Shown here piece by piece: positions 1-7,545 of a stretch of 16,220 nucleotides of DNA (position 1 is the first letter of the stretch; the number at the start of each line of letters is the position of its first letter). The stretch comes from Holophagae bacterium (GTDB taxonomy: Bacteria > Acidobacteriota > Thermoanaerobaculia > Thermoanaerobaculales > Sulfomarinibacteraceae): assembly GCA_030637505.1 (NCBI GenBank), contig DAOWGJ010000251.1, forward strand, positions 1 through 16,220. Direction: 5' to 3'. Under the pieces are notes generated by a model that saw only the letters and a list, made by a program, of their open reading frames with translations, was not told where the DNA came from and searched no databases. The translations under genes were made by a program, and so were the position numbers.

Positions 1-26
1 CCATCTGTAGAGCGTCGCCTTGGTTT

Positions 27-48
27 CTGCTTCGAATTTTCGAAGCAG
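27..48. repeat. Perfect 10-bp inverted repeat upstream of the acyl-CoA synthetase
   Basis: Arms CTGCTTCGAA (27-36) and TTCGAAGCAG (39-48) are exact reverse complements separated by only TT. Such a compact 22-bp dyad suits a dimeric repressor site better than an RNA hairpin with a 2-nt loop. No T-run follows, so it is not an intrinsic terminator. It lies about 80 bp upstream of the predicted -35 box of the acyl-CoA synthetase. An operator role is inference; it could also belong to a gene left of the window. Confidence 0.6.
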
Positions 49-110
49 TTCGAGGATAAGTTGCTATTGCACCTTGCGATCAGCCTGAACGTATTGGATT
101 GGAAAGGGTC

Positions 111-120
111 GGGTTAACCC
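111..120. repeat. Short palindrome just upstream of the promoter
   Basis: GGGTTAACCC is a perfect 10-bp palindrome ending 7 bp before the putative -35 box at 128. It is a possible second regulatory site, but a 10-bp palindrome can occur by chance. Confidence 0.3.
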
Positions 121-127
121 GGGCCGC

Positions 128-156
128 TTGATGCGGGTCGAATTCCCTGGGATAAT
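128..156 (+). promoter_or_regulatory. Predicted sigma70-type promoter of the acyl-CoA synthetase gene
   Basis: TTGATG (128-133, 4 of 6 matches to TTGACA) is followed by a 17-bp spacer and GATAAT (151-156, 5 of 6 matches to TATAAT). Transcription would start near 163, leaving a short leader with the ribosome-binding sequence GGAAGGA at 174-180, seven bases before the ATG at 187. Predicted by eye only. Confidence 0.5.
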
Positions 157-186
157 TCAAAAATAGCTCGATGGAAGGAAAACCTG

Positions 187-1959
187 ATGGGAGCCACAGT
201 CAACGAGCGGTTTCTCGATATCGTAGTTCGTCACCCTGAGAGCACTGCTTTCTTGGTCAAATCCGAAGGAGACTGGAAGTCCTACTCCTTCGCCTGGGCC
301 CTCAAGCAGGTGCAAGAGACTGCATTTGGCCTGCGCAGCCTGGGTTACGAGCGGGGTGTTCGCATCGCCGTCCTGTCGGAGAATCGTCCGGAGTGGGCGA
401 CTACTGACTTCGGCGCCATGGCGGCGGGGTACCTGGTGGTTCCCCTCTACACCACCCTGATCCCCTCACAAGTGGAGTACATCCTGAACGACTCGGAAAC
501 GAAAGTGGCGTTCGTCTCCACCATGGCCCACCTCGAGACGATCCTCTCGATCCGTGACCGCCTGCCGTCGTTGGAAAAGGTCGTCGTGTTCTATCCCAAG
601 GGCCTTGAGGACGACGACTTCGTGATCAGTCTCGACACGTTGAAGGAATTCGGGAAGGGGCGCTCGTACGAGGAGTTCGCCCAGATGTCCAAACAGGCCC
701 GGCCCGAGGATGTCGCGACCTTCGTCTACACATCTGGAACGACGGGAGAACCGAAGGGGGTCGTCCTCAGCCACGGCAACTTCATGGCCGAAATCGATGC
801 TATCGAACCCTGTGTTGAGGGTGGTGAGGGAGATGTGACGATCTCGTTCCTGCCGCTGTCGCACATCCTCGAGCGGGTAGTCGATCTGTATTCCCATCTG
901 CACGGTGTCACGTTGGCGTATGCCGAGAGCCTGGAGACCCTGGGTGAGAATCTCAGGGAGGTCCGGCCGACCCACATTACTGGGGTGCCGCGGGTGTATG
1001 AGAAGATCCACGGCCGAATCCACGAGGGTTTGCGGAAAGGCTCTCCACTCAAGCGGCGGCTCTTTACATGGGCGCTCGAGGTCGGCAGACGGTTCCGTGA
1101 AGCAGAGGCGAGCGGCTCGGTGCCGCTGGGCCTTTCACTCAAGCACTCCGTCGCTGATGCCCTGGTCTTCGGAAAGATTCGGGCGGCGACCGGAGGCAGG
1201 GTGAAGTACTTCATCTCGGGTGGAGCTCCGCTCGCTCGGGAGCTCGGAAAGTTCTTCGATGCGGTCGGCATCAGGATCTTCGAGGTCTGGGGCATGACCG
1301 AACTCACCGGAGCGGCTACGATCAGTACACCGAGCGAGTTCCTCTTCGGCAGCGTAGGCAAACCAGCACCCGGCGTCGAGCTGAAGATCACCGATGATGG
1401 GGAGATCTGCGTCCGTGGCGGCATAGTCATGCGTGAATACTGGAGGAAGCCGGAAACCACGGCCGAAACCGTCGATCCCGACGGCTGGCTGCACACCGGC
1501 GACCTCGGGCACGTTGACGACAAAGGGTTCGTTCACATCACCGACCGGATCAAGGAGTTGATCGTCACCGCCGGAGGCAAGAACGTCGCACCGCAGCCGA
1601 TAGAATACGCCCTCAAGGCTGATCCTTTCATCGCCCAGGCTATGGTCATCGGTGACAAGCGCAACTTCATCAGCGCCCTGATCGTCCCCGAGAAAGAGGT
1701 TCTAGGACTGTGGGCGAGAGAAAACGACATCGAGGGTGATCTAATCGCCCTATGCCAAAACCAAAGGGTGAAGACTCACTACCAAGCGATCGTGGACGCA
1801 AGGATGGAGGGCTTCTCGAGGTACGAGAGGGTGAAGAATTTCGAACTTGTTCCGGAAGAGTTTTCTCAGGAGGCTGGGGAGCTGACGCCGACCCTGAAAC
1901 TGAAAAGGCGGGTCCTCCTCGCCAGGTACAAGGACCTGATCGACGGCCTCTATTCTTGA
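187..1959 (+). CDS. Long-chain acyl-CoA synthetase (AMP-forming)
   Basis: This enzyme would activate long-chain fatty acids to acyl-CoA via an acyl-adenylate, using ATP and CoA, at the cytoplasmic face of the membrane. The 590-residue protein carries the full set of ANL-superfamily motifs: phosphate-binding loop YTSGTTGEPKG (181-191), SGGAPL (344-349), WGMTE (368-372), GWLHTGDLG (433-441), the hinge region TDRIKELIVTAGGKN (452-466), and a C-terminal GELTPTLKLKRR (564-575) that holds the expected catalytic lysine. Length and motif spelling match the FadD15/FAA1-like long-chain branch rather than acetyl-CoA synthetase. The ATG at 187 is supported by GGAAGGA seven bases upstream. The gene stands alone, behind its own predicted promoter, and the next gene has a separate leader. 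Exact chain-length preference cannot be read from sequence. Confidence 0.93.
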   Translation: MGATVNERFLDIVVRHPESTAFLVKSEGDWKSYSFAWALKQVQETAFGLRSLGYERGVRIAVLSENRPEWATTDFGAMAAGYLVVPLYTTLIPSQVEYILNDSETKVAFVSTMAHLETILSIRDRLPSLEKVVVFYPKGLEDDDFVISLDTLKEFGKGRSYEEFAQMSKQARPEDVATFVYTSGTTGEPKGVVLSHGNFMAEIDAIEPCVEGGEGDVTISFLPLSHILERVVDLYSHLHGVTLAYAESLETLGENLREVRPTHITGVPRVYEKIHGRIHEGLRKGSPLKRRLFTWALEVGRRFREAEASGSVPLGLSLKHSVADALVFGKIRAATGGRVKYFISGGAPLARELGKFFDAVGIRIFEVWGMTELTGAATISTPSEFLFGSVGKPAPGVELKITDDGEICVRGGIVMREYWRKPETTAETVDPDGWLHTGDLGHVDDKGFVHITDRIKELIVTAGGKNVAPQPIEYALKADPFIAQAMVIGDKRNFISALIVPEKEVLGLWARENDIEGDLIALCQNQRVKTHYQAIVDARMEGFSRYERVKNFELVPEEFSQEAGELTPTLKLKRRVLLARYKDLIDGLYS

Positions 1960-2046
1960 CCGTTGGCACGGTGAGTTGAATCTCGCCGGTAAGCACGGTT
2001 TCATCGCAATCAATTACGATACTCAATCTGAGATTTCCTTTCAAAA

Positions 2047-2074
2047 TTGACTTTTCTTTCTCGCATGCGATGAT
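2047..2074 (+). promoter_or_regulatory. Possible promoter of the C25 peptidase gene
   Basis: TTGACT (2047-2052, 5 of 6 to consensus) is followed by a 16-bp T-rich spacer and GATGAT (2069-2074, 4 of 6). It lies in the AT-rich 160-bp gap after the acyl-CoA synthetase stop. That gap shows no clear intrinsic terminator, so read-through from upstream is also possible. Confidence 0.3.
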
Positions 2075-2119
2075 CTTCGGGGAGTCTGAGTTGACTAGGT
2101 GACGGTATTGGGGGTCCTC

Positions 2120-5100
2120 ATGCGGCGTTCATTGTTATTCATGGCAATTCTTGGTTTGTTGGTCGGTTCGGCCGGCGCCGAAGAGGTGTGGGTCGATTTC
2201 GGATCTCACCGGAGTGCGAGCCCGACCGGGGTCCAGATCAGCAGGTCCGACATTTCTGTCCTCGAACTGGAGTTTGAGGTCCCGGGAGTCGTTCTCGAGG
2301 CGACAGTGGTCGAAGGCCGGTCCTTCACGCGGGTGGCAATTCCAGGCGCCGGTTCGGTCGGCGATATCGGTGCACCCCAGTTGGCGGCGTTTCGGCGATT
2401 CGTCGAAATTCCGGAGGGCGCAACGGTTAGCGTTGATACAAACGTCCTTGAGTGGCAGTCGGTCGATCTTGCCGCCCGTGATTTTCCGGATCTTCTCTTT
2501 CCGGTACAGCTGTCAATCCCGAAATGCGATTGCCAGGAGGCCAGGGACTGGCGTTTCAGTTTCAAGGAGGCCGCCTACTCGGGCATTGTCGAGCATGAAA
2601 TCGTCAGCGTTGAAGCGCCGGTGACGATCCGGGATCACCGAATGGTCAAATTGGCCTTCGCCCCGATCCAATATGACGTGGACGCTGGGACCCTGCGAGT
2701 TGCATCTCGTGTCAGCCTCCGGCTGACATTTGAGGGCGGGGATGCCGATGCAACGATGGCCAAGAAGGCGCGGCTCTCCAGTCGAGCCTTTGACGCCTTC
2801 CTGGGGCGCGCTACGGTTAACCTCGGTTTTTCGAACTCTGCCGACGGCAGGGATGCCGGGTGGGCCTATCCCAATGATGCCCCGATCGAGTTTCTGATTG
2901 TGACACCCCCTGGCTTCGTCGCTGATCTCGAGCCCTTCGTCGAGTGGAAGACCAGCTGCGGCTACAATGTCACGGTCGCGACGACTGCCGTCACGGGGAC
3001 CACGACGACAGATATCAAGGCCTACATCGCCGGCCTCTACAACGGCGCCAATCCGCCGGTATACATCCTGATGATCGGTGATTCGCCCGGTGTTCTTGCG
3101 ACGTACACGACAGGCAATGCAGGCGGTGGAACCGATCTGCTCTACGTTCAGATGGACGGGGACCTCTATCCCGACATGATGATTTCCCGCTGGCCGATTG
3201 ACGACTCGACTGAACTGGTCAATATGCGGGACAAGATCCTCCATTATGAGCAGCCGACGGCCGCCAACTCGGCGTGGCTGAACAGGGCGCTGTTTCTGGC
3301 CGGAGATGATTACCTGGGCCGGGTGACGACCCACGAGGATGTCCGTGCCGAGTTGATGGAGCCCCCGCCGAACAGTGCCGAGACCGAGCAGTGGTGGGGT
3401 GACAACAACGGCGATCCGGACTGGCACAACCCGACGACCGCTGAACTGATTGCAGACCTCAATACCGGTCGAGCCTGGGCGGTGTACTCGGCCCATTCGG
3501 GAACTTCGGGTTGGTCCGGCGATCCCCCACTGTCGATCGGTGACATGCCGAACTTCGGTAATACCGATATGTATCCCATTGCCCACGGACATTCTTGTAG
3601 TTCCAATGAGTGGGTTTCCATGGACGATGTCTTCGGGGAAGCTGCGGTCATTCAGCCGTCGAAGGGCTTCGTCTCTTATTGGGGCGGCTCTGCCTCGACC
3701 TATTGGGATGGCGACGATTGGCTGGAGCGCGGGTTCTTCGACGCTCTGGTCGAGGCTGACATGGCGGCTAACGTCGGAAGCTGGGACGGTCATTTCTCAA
3801 ACGTAGCCGCATGCTACGCCGGTCTGACCGAGGTGTCCCTCAATGGTGGGGGCTCGGCAGGAGAGACCTACTACTGGGAGATATACAACCTCAATGGTGA
3901 CCCGACCCTCGACCCGTTTACACGGCAGCCGACGGCTATCAATGTCGGTGCTCCGGCGGCGATCCCCCCCTCGGCGACCGACACCTTCACGGTGACGGTG
4001 ACAGATGCCTCGGCCGCAGCGGTTCCAGGCGCCCTGGTTGCGGCCTCCCAGGATGGGGGCCTGTTGGGCGCCGGTTATACCGACGGTACCGGGACGGCCA
4101 TCTTCCACATCGATGCCCCGGCTGCGGGAACACCCCTGCTGGTACGGGTTACGGGCCATAACCGTCTGCCGACGGACGCGAGCGTCATGGTCGGCGCCGA
4201 GGCCGACGGGGTGGTAACTCTCAATGCCCCGGTTTATCCGTGTTCGGCCACCGCTGTCATCGACGTCTTCGACGCCAATGCCATAGGACCGTTTTCGGTG
4301 ACGCTGCAAACAGCGCCGGGTAACTCGACCATGGTCACGATGACCGATGTCGGGGATATCACGGGGCATTTCCAGGGCTCGGCAGTCCTGGGCGCCGATC
4401 TGCTCGTTGCGGACGGTGACACCCTGTCGGCGATCTATTTTGATGAGGACACCGGGGCAGGGGGCAACGAGACCAAGACCGTCACCGCGGCTGTTGACTG
4501 TGCGGGTCCGGTGATCTCGAACGTGCTGCTGTCGGTCAGCGAAGGCAGCATGACGGTGACCTTCGATACCGACGAGCCCGGTACGACGGTGATCAAATAC
4601 GGCACGTCTGCTCCGCCGACGACGGTGATCAGCTCCGATTCTCTTGTCACCTCACATATGGTTGAGATCGAGGGTCTCGATTCCTGCACGACCTATTATG
4701 TGCAACTCGCCAGCGATGACGCACTGGGCAACCACACCGTCGACACCAATGGCGGCGAGTTCTACCAAGCGCAGACCGGGGGCTGGCAGGCCTTTTTCTC
4801 CGAGGATTTCTCCGCCGACCCGGGTTGGGATATTGACAACGGCGGTAACGGCAACGGATGGGCTTTCGGTGTGCCCCAGGGCCTCGGCGGCCAGTACGGC
4901 GGCCCGGATCCGACCGCCGGCTTCACTGGTGATTTCGTCTACGGCGTCAACCTCACGGGCGACTACGACAATTCGTTGACGACGGATCAGTTGAAACTGA
5001 CAACGCCGGCGATTGATTGCGGCGACGCAACCTCGGTTTTCCTGAGCTTCAGGCGCTGGCTGGGGGTCGAGAGCCCAACCTACGATCACGGCAGAGTTCG

Positions 5101-5389
5101 GGTCTCGGTCGACGGAGGGTCCTCCTGGTCGACGGTCTGGGAGAACGCCTCCTCGATCGAGGAGAGTGCCTGGTCGGAGCAGACAATCGATCTGACCAGC
5201 ATTGCCGCCGGTCAGGCGGATGTCAGAATTCGATGGACGCAGGGCGAAACCGATAGCTCCTGGCAGTATTGCGGCTGGAATATCGACGATGTGATCGTCG
5301 AGGGTGCAGCCCCGTGTGCGGAGCCTCCAATGTTCGTCGATGGCTTCGAAACTGGAGATTGCTCGAATTGGAGTTACGAAACACCCTGA
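2120..5389 (+). CDS. Secreted C25-family (gingipain-like) cysteine peptidase with C-terminal jelly-roll and DGFETGD tail
   Basis: A large secreted cysteine protease of 1089 residues. I chose the ATG at 2120 over the in-frame GTG at 2099 because GGGGG lies five bases upstream and translation then begins with a classic signal peptide (MRRSLLFMAILGLL, cleavage after SAGA, residue 20). A propeptide-like region (about 30-230) precedes the C25 core (about 255-600), with LMIGD (D321), the likely catalytic histidine in YSAHSG (H459), the likely nucleophile in GHSCSSN (C493), and the family-typical end YNLNGDPTLDP. Next come Ig/CARDB-like beta domains (about 605-790), an FN3-like domain (about 798-883) and a MAM/immune-inhibitor-A-like jelly roll (about 893-1062). 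The last residues, MFVDGFETGDCSNWS, resemble a tail seen on other exported proteins. A strong terminator follows the stop. Substrate is unknown. Confidence 0.85.
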   Translation: MRRSLLFMAILGLLVGSAGAEEVWVDFGSHRSASPTGVQISRSDISVLELEFEVPGVVLEATVVEGRSFTRVAIPGAGSVGDIGAPQLAAFRRFVEIPEGATVSVDTNVLEWQSVDLAARDFPDLLFPVQLSIPKCDCQEARDWRFSFKEAAYSGIVEHEIVSVEAPVTIRDHRMVKLAFAPIQYDVDAGTLRVASRVSLRLTFEGGDADATMAKKARLSSRAFDAFLGRATVNLGFSNSADGRDAGWAYPNDAPIEFLIVTPPGFVADLEPFVEWKTSCGYNVTVATTAVTGTTTTDIKAYIAGLYNGANPPVYILMIGDSPGVLATYTTGNAGGGTDLLYVQMDGDLYPDMMISRWPIDDSTELVNMRDKILHYEQPTAANSAWLNRALFLAGDDYLGRVTTHEDVRAELMEPPPNSAETEQWWGDNNGDPDWHNPTTAELIADLNTGRAWAVYSAHSGTSGWSGDPPLSIGDMPNFGNTDMYPIAHGHSCSSNEWVSMDDVFGEAAVIQPSKGFVSYWGGSASTYWDGDDWLERGFFDALVEADMAANVGSWDGHFSNVAACYAGLTEVSLNGGGSAGETYYWEIYNLNGDPTLDPFTRQPTAINVGAPAAIPPSATDTFTVTVTDASAAAVPGALVAASQDGGLLGAGYTDGTGTAIFHIDAPAAGTPLLVRVTGHNRLPTDASVMVGAEADGVVTLNAPVYPCSATAVIDVFDANAIGPFSVTLQTAPGNSTMVTMTDVGDITGHFQGSAVLGADLLVADGDTLSAIYFDEDTGAGGNETKTVTAAVDCAGPVISNVLLSVSEGSMTVTFDTDEPGTTVIKYGTSAPPTTVISSDSLVTSHMVEIEGLDSCTTYYVQLASDDALGNHTVDTNGGEFYQAQTGGWQAFFSEDFSADPGWDIDNGGNGNGWAFGVPQGLGGQYGGPDPTAGFTGDFVYGVNLTGDYDNSLTTDQLKLTTPAIDCGDATSVFLSFRRWLGVESPTYDHGRVRVSVDGGSSWSTVWENASSIEESAWSEQTIDLTSIAAGQADVRIRWTQGETDSSWQYCGWNIDDVIVEGAAPCAEPPMFVDGFETGDCSNWSYETP

Positions 5390-5412
5390 TCCAGCTCCCC
5401 CGAGACCGAATC

Positions 5413-5444
5413 ACCGCCCACCTGATCGGTGGGCGGTTTTCTTT
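5413..5444 (+). terminator. Intrinsic terminator of the C25 peptidase gene
   Basis: A perfect 10-bp stem, ACCGCCCACC (5413-5422) and GGTGGGCGGT (5428-5437), closes a TGATC loop and runs into TTTTCTTT. It starts 23 bp after the peptidase stop codon. It should isolate the downstream MacAB-like operon from peptidase transcription. Confidence 0.9.
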
Positions 5445-5447
5445 GTC

Positions 5448-5630
5448 CTAACCCGACCTTCTCACCAGTGTCCGGCTGCAAGGCGCAAAACACAACGATT
5501 TTCGGCGCTTTCTCGATTCACTCGCTCAACGGACCGCAAGTACGCCTTCACTCATTCATCTTGCGAGATCACCGAACCTCATTGCGTTTTGCGCCTTTCG
5601 CTTCGAAAACCGGTGAGAAGGTCGGGCTAA
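5448..5630. mobile_element. MITE-like element copy A with 15-bp terminal inverted repeats and 4-bp direct repeats
   Basis: The element proper is 5452-5626 (175 bp). Its ends are perfect inverted repeats: CCCGACCTTCTCACC (5452-5466) and GGTGAGAAGGTCGGG (5612-5626). CTAA directly abuts both ends (5448-5451 and 5627-5630), as expected of a target-site duplication. Inside is a second perfect 12-bp stem, AAGGCGCAAAAC (5480-5491) with GTTTTGCGCCTT (5586-5597), so either strand could fold into a long cruciform. No credible gene is inside; the open frame 5429-5650 is a by-product. A related copy lies at 15828-16051 in the same orientation. It ends 26 bp before the MacA-like start codon. An alternative reading is a structured non-coding RNA. 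Confidence 0.7.
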
Positions 5631-5656
5631 AGGCGATCGTTTGCGTATGATGGGGT

Positions 5657-6859
5657 ATGAGTTACCGAGAAAAATTGCTGCCAAGCCCTGATCTCAATGG
5701 AGCCAAGAGGGGGACCGGCCCCTGGCTGAAGCTGGCTGTGATTGTCGTTGTGCTGGTTGCGGCCGCGTTGGTGCTCCGGAAAACGGTCCTGTCGCCCGAA
5801 ATGCCGATTGTGACCGTGGCCACGGTCGAAAGGGGCGATGTCGAGGAGACGGTGACCAACACGCGGGCTGGAACGGTCAAAGCGCGCCGGCGCGCCAGCC
5901 TCTCTCCTCAGATTGGGGGTCGGGTGGTTGAGCTTCCGGTGTCCGAGGGAGACTCTGTCGAAGTGGGCCAACTACTCCTGAGATTGGACGACGCAATCCA
6001 ACAGGATCGGTTGTCCCTGGCAACCGAGGATGTCCGGGCCGCTTCGGCACGTTCCGAAGAGGCCTGCCTGGCGGCGCTGCTGGCAGTGAAGGAACTGACT
6101 CGGCAGGAGGGTCTGCACCGGCAAGGCATTGCCAGTGAAGGCGCGATGGACCGGGCCGTCAGCGAGCGGGACCGGGGCGAGGCTGCCTGTCGTGCCGCGC
6201 AGGCGGGCACCGAGCAGGCTCGTGCCCGTAAAGCCCTGGCTCGCACCCAGCTGCAGCAAACTCGGATCGTTGCGCCGTTCGACGGTGTGGTTGCCGAACT
6301 CAGCACCGAGTTGGGGGAGTGGATCACGCCGTCGCCACCGGGTCTCCCCATCCCACCGGTGGTCGATCTTCTCAATCCGCACTCGCTGTACATCAGCGCT
6401 CCGATCGACGAGATGGATGCTGAACGCGTCCAGATCGGACAGGAGGTTCGAATTTCTGTGGATTCTCGCCGGGGCCAGTCGTTCGCCGGGCGCCTGGTCA
6501 GAGTGGCTCCCTACGTCCTTGACGTCGTCGAACAGAATCGTACTGTTGAGATCGAAGCGGAATTCGCCGACCTTGAGGCGGTCGGGTCGTTGCTTCCGGG
6601 AACCTCCGCCGATGTCGAGGTCATTATCGAGCGCAGGGGAAACGTTTTGAAAGTGCCCTCGACAGCGGTCGCTGACGGACAAAGGGTCCTGGTGGTCGTT
6701 GACGGCGTCCTGGAAGAACGGGAGATCGTCAGCGGCCTTGGGAATTGGCGAATGACTGAGGTTGCCGAGGGGCTGAGTGAGGGCGAAATCGTAGTAACCC
6801 TCAGGCGTTCCGCCAAGCTCCAACCCGGCGTTGAGGTTGAAATCAAGGAAACCAAGTGA
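5657..6859 (+). CDS. MacA-like periplasmic adaptor (HlyD/RND membrane-fusion family)
   Basis: This protein would bridge an inner-membrane ABC exporter to an outer-membrane channel. The 400 residues begin with a short cytoplasmic stretch and one membrane anchor (about 24-41, LKLAVIVVVLVAAALVL). Then come the split lipoyl-like domain (PQIGGRVVELPVSEGD, about 84-99, and TRIVAPFDGVVAEL, about 202-215), an alpha-helical hairpin rich in Ala, Glu and Arg between them (about 112-200), a beta-barrel region (about 245-315) and a membrane-proximal domain at the C terminus. No lipobox is present, so it is anchored by its helix. Its end overlaps the ATPase gene by four bases (GTGA), which indicates translational coupling. 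The start codon has only a weak GGGG before it. macA is the nearest well-known relative, but the transported substrate is unknown. Confidence 0.85.
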   Translation: MSYREKLLPSPDLNGAKRGTGPWLKLAVIVVVLVAAALVLRKTVLSPEMPIVTVATVERGDVEETVTNTRAGTVKARRRASLSPQIGGRVVELPVSEGDSVEVGQLLLRLDDAIQQDRLSLATEDVRAASARSEEACLAALLAVKELTRQEGLHRQGIASEGAMDRAVSERDRGEAACRAAQAGTEQARARKALARTQLQQTRIVAPFDGVVAELSTELGEWITPSPPGLPIPPVVDLLNPHSLYISAPIDEMDAERVQIGQEVRISVDSRRGQSFAGRLVRVAPYVLDVVEQNRTVEIEAEFADLEAVGSLLPGTSADVEVIIERRGNVLKVPSTAVADGQRVLVVVDGVLEEREIVSGLGNWRMTEVAEGLSEGEIVVTLRRSAKLQPGVEVEIKETK

Positions 6860-7545
6860 TCGAACTCAGGAGTCTCTGCCGGACCTACCGGATGGGTTCT
6901 GAGGACGTCCATGCCCTTGCCAACGTCACGTTGAGCATCAAAAAGGGTGAGCACATTGCTGTCGTCGGTCCCTCGGGTTCAGGAAAATCAACGCTGCTGA
7001 ACATCCTGGGCTGCCTTGACCGGCCGACCTCGGGCTCCTATCGATTCTCCGGCCAAGAGGTCGCTGAGCTCGGAGAGGTTGAACTCTCCGGTCTGCGGCA
7101 GCGTTGGATTGGTTTTGTTTTTCAGTTCTTCCATCTCCTTCCGCGGCTCGATGCCGTCGGAAATGTCGAGGTGCCGATGCTCTTTGCCGGTGTTGAACGG
7201 GAGGAGCGCCGCCGGCGTGCCCGCTGGGCACTGGAGGCGGTCGGGTTGGAACACCGATTGAGACATAAACCCGAGGAACTGTCGGGAGGTGAACGACAGA
7301 GGGTCGCAATAGCTCGTTCGGTGGTGATGGGGCCTCGGCTCCTTCTGGCGGACGAGCCGACAGGTAACCTGGACCGCCACTCGGCCGAGGAAATCATGGA
7401 TCTGATCGAACGAATGAACGCCGAGGGCTTGACGCTGATCGTCGTCACCCATGACCCGGCTATCGCCCAGCGGGCGGGCCGGATTGTCCGGCTGGAGGAC
7501 GGCCGGGTTGTCGAGGGTGGGCCTGATATCCCACCACAGTCATGA
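6856..7545 (+). CDS. ABC transporter ATPase (MacB/LolD type)
   Basis: The energising subunit of the exporter. All nucleotide-binding motifs are intact in the 229 residues: Walker A GPSGSGKST (38-46), Q-loop FVFQ (Q90), signature LSGGERQRV (142-150), Walker B LLLADEP (162-168, catalytic E167), D-loop NLD (171-173) and switch histidine H199. The segment FFHLLPRLDAVGNVEVPM after the Q-loop is typical of the LolD/MacB/FtsE branch that serves FtsX-fold permeases. Translation starts at GTG 6856, inside the adaptor stop codon, and ends within the ATGA overlap of the first permease. In E. coli MacB this domain is fused to the permease; here it is a separate protein shared by two permeases. Confidence 0.92.
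   Translation: MIELRSLCRTYRMGSEDVHALANVTLSIKKGEHIAVVGPSGSGKSTLLNILGCLDRPTSGSYRFSGQEVAELGEVELSGLRQRWIGFVFQFFHLLPRLDAVGNVEVPMLFAGVEREERRRRARWALEAVGLEHRLRHKPEELSGGERQRVAIARSVVMGPRLLLADEPTGNLDRHSAEEIMDLIERMNAEGLTLIVVTHDPAIAQRAGRIVRLEDGRVVEGGPDIPPQS

Noticed and set aside
2513..3793. 426-residue antisense open frame within the C25 peptidase gene
   Set aside because: A shadow of GC-rich coding sequence. The plus strand encodes a recognisable peptidase with signal peptide and catalytic motifs.
5429..5650. Open frame of 73 residues between the peptidase and the MacA-like gene
   Set aside because: It lies almost wholly over the terminator and the inverted-repeat element, has no ribosome-binding sequence and resembles no protein. 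It follows from the repeat.
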